Assembly (NCBI GenBank): GCA_020344055.1
Contig: CP070813.1
Span: forward strand, 922,696-970,981
Source: Candidatus Zixiibacteriota bacterium
Lineage (GTDB): Bacteria > Zixibacteria > MSB-5A5 > UBA10806
Reading direction: 5' to 3'
Length of the DNA: 48,286 bases
Below are positions 42,329-48,286 of this stretch, in pieces. How positions within the stretch are numbered: the stretch's first letter is position 1; each line of letters begins with the position of its first letter. The position numbers and the translations under genes were made by a program. Under the pieces are notes generated by a model. That model did not search any database and was not told where the DNA came from. It saw only the letters and a list, made by a program, of their open reading frames with translations.

Positions 42329-42739
42329 CTATAAATCGGGATTTTTCAGCCGGTCTAAATATTTTTCCGGCAGGCCGCTCGGCTTTCCGGTTCCTACCCT
42401 TGAACAGAGCAATCCGGTCTCGGCGTAAATTGCCCTCTCCCCCTGTTGATTATAAATCTCATATTTCAGGACAAAGCTGGCTTTTTTTAACGACTTCACT
42501 TCAACGTATACGTCGATAATCTCATCGAAAGTGAGAGATTTGATATACTCGATATTTACGCCGTTTATAATAAACTCATATCCATCGTTCCGCATGGCCT
42601 TATATGATATTCCCAGTTCGCGCCAGAACTCCACCCTGGCGATTTCCAGGTATGTGACTATATTGGTATGGTGAACCACCCCCTGAAGGTCCACTTCATC
42701 GAATCGTACTCTCCAGGAGGTGTGGAATCTCCCGCTCAA
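42329..42739 (-). CDS. Acyl-CoA thioesterase, 4HBT hotdog family (YbgC/FadM-like)
   Basis: 136 residues. The active-site block WRVRFDEVDLQGVVHHTNIVTYLEIARVEF contains the aspartate and the H-x-x-N/Y pattern of the 4-hydroxybenzoyl-CoA thioesterase family. A second strand block (VNIEYIKSLTFDEIIDVYVEV) completes the hotdog. Likely hydrolyses acyl-CoA thioesters; substrate unknown. The start overlaps the GAF/receiver gene stop by four bases. Confidence 0.92.
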   Translation of the reverse strand: MSGRFHTSWRVRFDEVDLQGVVHHTNIVTYLEIARVEFWRELGISYKAMRNDGYEFIINGVNIEYIKSLTFDEIIDVYVEVKSLKKASFVLKYEIYNQQGERAIYAETGLLCSRVGTGKPSGLPEKYLDRLKNPDL

Positions 42740-44697
42740 GTGGAGGATTTCTCCCGCAACAGATCGCCGATGACGTCCGAAAGCTGCTCGATCCTGAACG
42801 GTTTTCTCAGGACCCTGTCCACTCCGCTACTCTCCAATTCCGAGTATTCCGGCTCCTGCCCCCATCCCGAAATAAGAACGAAGCTGAATTCGGGATCGAT
42901 TTCCTTTAGTCTCGACGACAATTCCAGGCCGCTTATGGTATCGAGGACGTTATCGGCGATGACTATCTCGAATTTTCCGTTTTTCTCGGATGCCCTTTGA
43001 AATTCGCCGATTGCCTCCTTCGATTCGGATACGACCACAGCATCGTAACCCATTCCCGTGAGCATGCTGGTCAAAAGCTCGCGAATTACATCCTGGCTGT
43101 CGACGGCGAGAACGCGGACAGGTTTCGCGTCCGCGCCAACGGTTTTTCGCGGCCCTGCTTCCGCCGGGATCGAGGGTTTAGCGGCCGATTTTGCTCCGGC
43201 AGAGTCCGAAAACAGGCGCGCTGCATCTTTGCCTTCATCGACGGATTGCTTTATGATCTCCAGCCAGCTGATGAGGCTTTTCTTCGCCGGTTCGCCCTCC
43301 GATCCGGAATAGTCGTCGATCAGTTTTTCTAGATCCCAGCCTATCTTCTCGAATTTTTCAAAGATCTGTTCCATCGCCTTAGAGGTCTCCGGGCCGCGTC
43401 TGATGGTCACCGATCGCGCGGAATCAACGGCCGGTTTTTTGGCGGGCCTGCCGGTATCGATCAACCGCAGGGAAAGTCCGTGAATAATTTTGCAGGCGTC
43501 ATAGAAAAATTCAAAATTGACCGAAGGGCTGCGTCGGCTTTCCATTCTGACGAAAAGAAGCGCCGTTTTATCGGGCATGGCGCAGAAAACGTAAGGCCTT
43601 CTTTCGGCGAATTCCTTAAATGGCGGATTTTGATTCCAGCCGATGATTCCCGACGGGGCCGTCTTTATATCGACCTCGAGCTGATCGTTTAAGTTTAAAA
43701 CTCTACCGGCAGCATCCGGTTCTGACGACAGTATTATTTTCCAGGCCTTCCCCGGTTTCTCGACCAGGTCGAAGCGATCTCCGCCCAGGATGCGGGTAAG
43801 AGTCCAGGTTATCCCCCTGATAGCCCCGGGACCGGTGCCGGCCAACCTCGAGGTGGCATATAACTCGTCGCCCAGAGATCCCAGAAACGCCCTGGTATTT
43901 TCAAGCGAATTTATAGTGGTGCGCATTCTTCGGCCAAAAACCAGGGCGGCGCCCAGCTGTTCCCCGAATTGCTCCAGGAGATCGACCCGGAGTTTCCCGG
44001 GCTTATAGGCGCCCCTGCCGAATATTGTAATTACGCCCCAGTTCTGACCGTTGGAGACTACCGGGATCAGGGCCATATGCGTGAATCCATCGCTTTTGCC
44101 GCCGAATATTTCGTAATCGTGGCTTAATCTCAGGTTTCTGATTATCAGGAGGCGTTTATTCCGGGCGGTCCTGCCGATAGCGGTATCTTCGAGACCGAGT
44201 GTCTCCAATCGCCGAGCCATGCGCGCGGAGAGCCCTATATATGAGCCGAGAACCAGGTTCTGGCGGGCGGCATGATAGATATGAACTGCTCCCGCCGACA
44301 TATTTAGTATGGATATGATCTTGTCGACGGCGAAGTTCAGAAGCTCCATCAGGCTCCCGCTGGAGGCGGCCAGCTGGGTTATTTCGCTTATGGCACGCTG
44401 TTGTTTTTCCTCCGCCAGTTCGGCATAGATGGCGGATTTACCGAAAACAATGGCGAAAATCCTGCAGATAACCAAAGAGCAAAGGCCGATCAGCATTAAT
44501 TTCTGATAAAGCGGAAAAGGCTTGAGGTCCTGGTCGAAAAGAGTGATCGATTGATAGAAATAAAAGCTCAATAATATCAGCAACAATCCCGAAACCCAGA
44601 ATATATGGAAGATAATTCCTCGGGCTCGCCTATCGGAACCCCAGTAGATTATCGCCGAAATACAAAGACCCAAGAGCATTAAAAGATAATGGCCCAT
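42736..44697 (-). CDS. Membrane protein with GAF-like sensor and C-terminal receiver domain
   Basis: 653 residues. Three N-terminal membrane helices (about 4-20, 29-50, 66-86) lead by a linker helix into a GAF-like domain (about 100-260; LMELLNFAVDKIISILNMSAGAVHIY, HMALIPVVSNGQNWGVITIFG). A second, looser alpha/beta region spans about 280-430. A low-complexity linker precedes the receiver (about 527-650; RVLAVDSQDVIRELL, EIVIADNVLDTISGLEL with acceptor D, LISGW and RKPF). No histidine kinase or output domain is present, so it must receive phosphate from elsewhere or act by protein contact. Confidence 0.85.
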   Translation of the reverse strand: MGHYLLMLLGLCISAIIYWGSDRRARGIIFHIFWVSGLLLILLSFYFYQSITLFDQDLKPFPLYQKLMLIGLCSLVICRIFAIVFGKSAIYAELAEEKQQRAISEITQLAASSGSLMELLNFAVDKIISILNMSAGAVHIYHAARQNLVLGSYIGLSARMARRLETLGLEDTAIGRTARNKRLLIIRNLRLSHDYEIFGGKSDGFTHMALIPVVSNGQNWGVITIFGRGAYKPGKLRVDLLEQFGEQLGAALVFGRRMRTTINSLENTRAFLGSLGDELYATSRLAGTGPGAIRGITWTLTRILGGDRFDLVEKPGKAWKIILSSEPDAAGRVLNLNDQLEVDIKTAPSGIIGWNQNPPFKEFAERRPYVFCAMPDKTALLFVRMESRRSPSVNFEFFYDACKIIHGLSLRLIDTGRPAKKPAVDSARSVTIRRGPETSKAMEQIFEKFEKIGWDLEKLIDDYSGSEGEPAKKSLISWLEIIKQSVDEGKDAARLFSDSAGAKSAAKPSIPAEAGPRKTVGADAKPVRVLAVDSQDVIRELLTSMLTGMGYDAVVVSESKEAIGEFQRASEKNGKFEIVIADNVLDTISGLELSSRLKEIDPEFSFVLISGWGQEPEYSELESSGVDRVLRKPFRIEQLSDVIGDLLREKSST

Positions 44698-44827
44698 GAG
44701 ACGATTATGGGATTATCATCTAAATAATGTCAAATTATTTCTTGCGGCGAACGCTTTTAGGAAATTCAGTGATCTGGAATCTATCGATAGAAAATTTGAT
44801 TTTATGGTGTTATACCCGGAAAAAAGC

Positions 44828-44856
44828 TTGACGGACCGATTTTCATGAAATAACAT
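44828..44856 (+). promoter_or_regulatory. Promoter of the arsR-type metal-efflux operon
   Basis: TTGACG (44828-44833), 17-base spacer, TAACAT (44851-44856). The operator-like palindrome begins four bases after the -10 box. Confidence 0.6.
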
Positions 44857-44859
44857 CAT

Positions 44860-44883
44860 ATCAACATATTTAGATATATTGAT
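44860..44883. promoter_or_regulatory. Operator-like palindrome upstream of the ArsR-family gene
   Basis: ATCAACATAT, TTAG, ATATATTGAT forms a 10-4-10 inverted repeat with one mismatch, overlapping the expected transcript start and reaching the ribosome site. Its length and AT-rich form suit an ArsR/SmtB dimer. Autoregulation is inferred. Confidence 0.6.
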
Positions 44884-44893
44884 TGGAGGTCTT

Positions 44894-45250
44894 ATGCTTG
44901 CAAAGAAGAATCATTTTCTGGTCGTAGATAACGATAAAATAAACACGATAAGGGAATCTATCGTGCCTGAAAACCTGATTAACGCCATGTCCGAAACTTT
45001 CAGGGCACTTTGCGATCCCACCAGGATACGGATACTTCAGACGCTGGAAAACGGGGAGTTATGTGTATGTGACATAGCCGCTTTAATCGATTTACCGCAA
45101 CCATCGGTTTCGCATCATCTGAAGGCCTTGAGGCAACTGGGGATTATCAAATTCAGAAAATCGGGCAAAATGACTTTGTACTCCTTGAAGGATATTCGGA
45201 TTTCCGGTCTTCTGGCCGTGGCGCGGGATTTTTCCAGAAAATATGTTTGA
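44894..45250 (+). CDS. ArsR/SmtB-family metal-responsive repressor
   Basis: 118 residues from ATG 44894 (GGAGG four bases upstream). Winged-helix core: FRALCDPTRIRILQTLENGELCVCDIAALIDLPQPSVSHHLKALRQLGII. ELCVCDIA in the recognition-helix start is the alpha-3-type thiolate site seen in ArsR and CadC. The alpha-5 histidine/aspartate zinc site of SmtB/CzrA is absent at the C-terminus (RDFSRKYV). The third thiolate is unclear; the cysteine of ALCDPTR is a candidate. It likely derepresses the downstream P-type ATPase on binding Cd, Pb, Zn or As. Confidence 0.92.
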   Translation: MLAKKNHFLVVDNDKINTIRESIVPENLINAMSETFRALCDPTRIRILQTLENGELCVCDIAALIDLPQPSVSHHLKALRQLGIIKFRKSGKMTLYSLKDIRISGLLAVARDFSRKYV

Positions 45251-45315
45251 CCTATGATAAATATTCAAATGGACTAGCATTAATATGTTGACACAGTCAA
45301 TTAAAGGGTTAAAGC

Positions 45316-47448
45316 ATGACTTCAAAGCAGGACAATAAACAAAATCTATCGTGCAAGATCAGCCTCGGTATACAGGGCATGGATTGCCCCGATTGCGCCA
45401 TGAAGCTGGAAAAAGGCATATCAGGGATGCCGGGAGTCGATTCCGTCAACGTCGATTTTATATCCGGTAAAATGACCGCCATCGGCACCGGAATCAGCGA
45501 AAGCGATATCGCCGGTGAGGTAAAATCCCTGGGCTACAGGGCCGTCAGCTACGGGGAATCTGTTGTGGACAAGGACGAGATAGACCGAAAAACCCGAAAA
45601 AGGCAGCTTATCGAGGTTGTAGCGGCTGGTATTCTGGCTATCGCCGGCGGGATTCTATTACATACCGAGGGATTCTCCCTTATCGGCAAGATATTGATCC
45701 TCTCGGGGATTGTGATCAGCGGGAATAATATAGGCAGGAAAGGCTATCTGGCGCTCCGTAAGTTAAGGCTGGATATGAATTTCCTTATGTCGGCGGCGGT
45801 TATCGGCGCGATACTTATAGGGGAATGGCTGGAAGGCGGAGTGGTTATTATCCTGTTTGCTATCGCCCAGCTTCTGGAATCCTACAGCCTGGCGCGTTCC
45901 AACCGCGCTGTAAAATCGCTGATGGATCTCTCCCCTAAAAAGGCGGTAGTAAAGCGCAACGGCGAAGAAATCATAATAGATATTCAAGAAATAATTATCG
46001 GCGATATCGTATCGGTCAAGCCCGGGGAGCAGATCCCTGTCGACGGCAACGTAACGGGCGGTTTTTCATCGGTCAACCAGGCCACCATCACCGGCGAATC
46101 GATACCGGTATCAAAAAAGGCCGGCGATCCGGTTTATGCGGGCACCATTAACGGGGATGGATTTCTGGAGATCAAAACGTTGAAAAATCCCGACGATTTC
46201 AAGCTGAGCCGAATCGTAAGGCTGGTGGAAGAGGCGCGGGCGAAAAGAGCCCCGTCCCAGAGTTTCGTAGATAAATTCGCCGCTATCTATACCCCGATCG
46301 TCACCGTTCTCGCTGTATTGGTGGCCATAATCCCTCCGCTTCTGTTTAACGCCTTATGGATCGAATGGATTTACAGGGCCCTGGCCCTGCTGGTCATAGC
46401 CTGCCCCTGCGCGCTGGTGATATCGACACCGGTTACGGTCGTATCGGCGTTGACAAACGCCGCCAGAAACGGAGTTCTTATCAAGGGGGGGATTTTCATC
46501 GAGAATCTGCATAAAATAAGATCCGTCGCCTTCGACAAAACCGGCACAATCACAAGGGGGGTATTGTCGGTTCATAAGATAATCGGCCTGGATAATAAGA
46601 GCGAGGAGGAAATCCTCCGGATCGCTGCCTCCATCGAGAAAATGAGCCAGCATCCCATAGGAGACGCCATCGTAAGATATGCCGAGGAAAAAGGGATATC
46701 TCTTATGCCGGTGCAGGAATTTCGTTCAATGCCCGGCAAGGGCGCCTGCGGGATAGTTGACGGTATCGAAATCTGCGTCGGGAGTCCCTCTCTTTTTGAG
46801 GGATTCGGGGCTATAAAAGAAGGAGATTTCCAAAGCGAGATCGAGAAAGAGGCCCGAACCGTCGTTGTCTTAGGTTCAAAGGAAAAAGCCCTGGGATTTA
46901 TATTTATATCGGATACGATAAGGCCCGAATCGATCGCCGTCGTGCGACAACTGATGTCATTGGGGGTGGCAAATACCGTTATGGTCACGGGGGATAATGA
47001 TCGGATAGCGGCGGAGGTCGGAAAAGAGGTTGGAGTCGATGAGACAAGAGCCGACTTAATGCCCGAGGATAAGGTCGGATTTATAGAAAATCTTAAAAAT
47101 CGGCATGATTCCGTGGTAATGATCGGAGACGGAGTCAATGACGCGCCGGCCCTGGCGGCGTCCGATATAGGCATCGCCATGGGAGCCATCGGCTCTGACG
47201 TAGCGCTTGAAACAGCCGATATAGCGCTTATGTCCGATGATCTTTCGAGAATTCCCTGGGCTTACAGGCTATCGAAGAAGGCTTATCAGATAATTATCGC
47301 CAATATTGTAATGGCTATAGGCATTAAGGCAGTATTCATAGGATTGGCTTCCGCCGGGCTGGCTACGCTCTGGATGGCTGTATTTGCCGATATGGGCGTT
47401 TCTTTGATGGTTATTATTAACGGCATGCGGGCATTGAAATTAAGATAA
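45316..47448 (+). CDS. P1B-type heavy-metal ATPase, Zn/Cd/Pb class (ZntA/CadA-like)
   Basis: 710 residues. One N-terminal HMA domain with GMDCPDC (21-27). About eight membrane helices. Actuator TGES. The ion channel motif is CPC at 363-365, followed by ALVISTPV. Phosphorylation aspartate D407 lies in DKTGT. SQHPIGDA is present in the nucleotide domain, and MVTGDN and GDGVNDAPAL follow. The last two helices carry the lysine (IGIKAVF) and aspartate (FADMGVSL) typical of the Zn/Cd/Pb exporters, not the copper pumps. It exports metal to the periplasm. It follows the ArsR gene by 65 bases; TTGAC-ACA-GTCAA (45288-45300) lies between. Confidence 0.95.
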   Translation: MTSKQDNKQNLSCKISLGIQGMDCPDCAMKLEKGISGMPGVDSVNVDFISGKMTAIGTGISESDIAGEVKSLGYRAVSYGESVVDKDEIDRKTRKRQLIEVVAAGILAIAGGILLHTEGFSLIGKILILSGIVISGNNIGRKGYLALRKLRLDMNFLMSAAVIGAILIGEWLEGGVVIILFAIAQLLESYSLARSNRAVKSLMDLSPKKAVVKRNGEEIIIDIQEIIIGDIVSVKPGEQIPVDGNVTGGFSSVNQATITGESIPVSKKAGDPVYAGTINGDGFLEIKTLKNPDDFKLSRIVRLVEEARAKRAPSQSFVDKFAAIYTPIVTVLAVLVAIIPPLLFNALWIEWIYRALALLVIACPCALVISTPVTVVSALTNAARNGVLIKGGIFIENLHKIRSVAFDKTGTITRGVLSVHKIIGLDNKSEEEILRIAASIEKMSQHPIGDAIVRYAEEKGISLMPVQEFRSMPGKGACGIVDGIEICVGSPSLFEGFGAIKEGDFQSEIEKEARTVVVLGSKEKALGFIFISDTIRPESIAVVRQLMSLGVANTVMVTGDNDRIAAEVGKEVGVDETRADLMPEDKVGFIENLKNRHDSVVMIGDGVNDAPALAASDIGIAMGAIGSDVALETADIALMSDDLSRIPWAYRLSKKAYQIIIANIVMAIGIKAVFIGLASAGLATLWMAVFADMGVSLMVIINGMRALKLR

Positions 47449-47551
47449 CTTCAAATCAACCTATTTCTCAATATGCATTTTTTGTCCTTGTTTGTTTTAA
47501 ATACAAATATTATTTTTCATCGAAAGAAATTATTAAAACGATTGATGAAAG

Positions 47552-47773
47552 ATGAACAATCCAATTTTTATTCCGTCACTGTTTTCCAAGGTTATCGCGG
47601 TAATTATGGTTTTGGCCATACTGCTTATATTGGCCGTCGTCTTAGTAGCAGGCCATATTACCACTCTCGACCTTGCCGGTACGTTGATCAGCGCGGTAAT
47701 TATCGCCTATATCATTCATCTCTGGATTTATTACTGGAAGAGACCGAGCGGCGAAGAGGAGAGCGATCAGTAA
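47552..47773 (+). CDS. Small two-helix membrane protein
   Basis: 73 residues. Hydrophobic segments at about 12-34 (KVIAVIMVLAILLILAVVLV) and 40-61 (LAGTLISAVIIAYIIHLWIY), followed by a charged tail KRPSGEEESDQ. Both ends are predicted on the same side. No family is recognised. It lies 103 bases after the metal ATPase in the same direction; a role with it is not supported beyond position. A weak purine site precedes the ATG. A second, overlapping frame beginning at 47473 lacks such features. Confidence 0.7.
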   Translation: MNNPIFIPSLFSKVIAVIMVLAILLILAVVLVAGHITTLDLAGTLISAVIIAYIIHLWIYYWKRPSGEEESDQ

Positions 47774-47785
47774 CATAACATAAGA

Positions 47786-47806
47786 AAGGGCGGCTGAAGC
47801 GCCCTT
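47786..47806. terminator. Bidirectional terminator between convergent genes
   Basis: AAGGGCG and CGCCCTT (7-bp stem, GCTGAAG loop) lie between the two-TM gene and the acidic repeat gene. The rightward 3' flank TTATCT is weakly T-rich. Confidence 0.6.
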
Positions 47807-47829
47807 ATCTCATATATTCCTTCATCATA

Positions 47830-48286
47830 TCAATCTATTTTCTTTTCCTCTTCCACCTCGACATTGATTTCGCGTTTGCCATCGGGGAGATCTTTTATGG
47901 TGATTCTGGGATTTTTCATACCTTTCTCGGCCAGCTTTTTCTTCAACTCCTCTTTTATCTGCTCGTTGGTTTTCCCTTTGGTGTCGATATCGAGACTCTC
48001 TTTGGCGGGGGATTTAATTTCTATCTCTCCCCCTCCGCCCACCAACAGCTCCATCATCTCCATGGTCTCGAACGCTTTATTCTCATCTTCGGACAATTCG
48101 ACGTTTTTGATCACTATTCGTCTTTGTCCCTCCACATCTGAGGTCACCGTGACACGGGGATCTTTATATCCCCGTTTTTTCAATCCCTCCTCCAGTTCTT
48201 TTCTCACCTCTTCGTCGGTCTTGCCCTGGGTTTCCACTTTCAGGTCGATCTTTTCTTTGACCTGGGCGTAGATGCTGCCCGTAGCC
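47830..48286 (-). CDS. Acidic/charged tandem-repeat protein, partial (5' end outside window)
   Basis: Open from the right edge to the stop at 47830, about 152 residues visible. The first visible residues, ATGSIYAQVKEKIDLKV, look like the part just after a signal peptide cleavage site. The body has two tandem units of about 50-60 residues. Unit 1: VETQGKTDEEVRKELEEGLKKRG...DPRVTVTSDVEGQRRIVIKNVE. Unit 2: DIDTKGKTNEQIKEELKKKLAEKG...NPRITIKDLPDGKREINVEVEEE. A helix-strand-strand fold per unit is plausible. The linker contains LLVGGGGEIEIKSPAKES. Family not recognised. Confidence 0.78.
   Translation of the reverse strand, partial: ATGSIYAQVKEKIDLKVETQGKTDEEVRKELEEGLKKRGYKDPRVTVTSDVEGQRRIVIKNVELSEDENKAFETMEMMELLVGGGGEIEIKSPAKESLDIDTKGKTNEQIKEELKKKLAEKGMKNPRITIKDLPDGKREINVEVEEEKKID

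Noticed and set aside
46572..47189. 205-residue leftward open frame
   Set aside because: Antisense to the P-type ATPase nucleotide domain.
1..48286. CRISPR arrays, prophage, transposase or integrase genes
   Set aside because: No regularly spaced direct repeats, and no protein with such motifs in any frame I examined.

Overview
The window reads as a chromosomal segment of an uncultured FCB-group bacterium, most likely Zixibacteria or a close relative. This is an inference. It rests on a secreted protein ending in a Por/type IX-style sorting domain (DQNYPNPFN motif), a secreted protein ending in a dockerin-like EF-hand pair of the GDANGDG...FNGLDVIY type, a DUF2723 membrane glycosyltransferase, and a Gram-negative envelope gene set (Omp85-type barrel, lipoproteins, small outer-membrane barrels). 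Nearly all genes are housekeeping and lie on the minus strand. I see no phage, plasmid, IS element or CRISPR array.

Layout. 1-1268: 5' part of a DUF2723 protein running off the left edge. 1395-5452: a complete riboflavin operon read leftward (consensus-like promoter, FMN riboswitch, hairpin, ribD, ribE, ribBA, ribH, nusB, terminator). 5540-7733: a secreted LVIVD-repeat protein. 7734-8058: a convergent gap packed with short palindromic repeats. 8059-15720: a leftward run lipoprotein, dtd, maf, rodZ, hypothetical, smc, ftsY, yjbQ. 15780-22898: a chaperone cluster, hsp20, hsp20, dnaK, fmdB-like, dnaJ, clpB, with structured spacers but no grpE or hrcA beside it. 23104-29215: three tightly linked genes for an envelope module: a metallopeptidase/beta-propeller/Omp85-barrel fusion, a PQQ-propeller lipoprotein and a HEAT-repeat protein. 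29420-32744: tatC, a double-ATP-cone nrdR, a DUF62 SAM hydrolase, a PPC/DUF296 protein, cutA and a thiamine-binding MTH1187 protein. 32870-35743: a small TPR-like protein, tRNA-Arg(CCG), a GYD protein, lepB and a Fe/Mn superoxide dismutase with its own terminator. 35947-42052: mostly secreted proteins, with apt, acyP and a SLOG/TIGR00725 protein. 42168-42241: tRNA-Pro(CGG). 42329-44697: a thioesterase and a membrane GAF/receiver protein. 44828-47448: an ArsR repressor and a Zn/Cd-type P1B ATPase, forming a metal-efflux operon. 47552-48286: a two-TM protein and a partial acidic tandem-repeat protein.

I found no clearly new multi-gene system. The observations most worth checking are the NrdR homologue with two ATP cones, the protease-propeller-Omp85 fusion and its two partner genes, non-ATG starts that conventional calling would truncate (rodZ, cutA, two lipoproteins), a 10-bp-arm inverted repeat in the dnaK leader that is not CIRCE, and compact bidirectional terminators between convergent genes.
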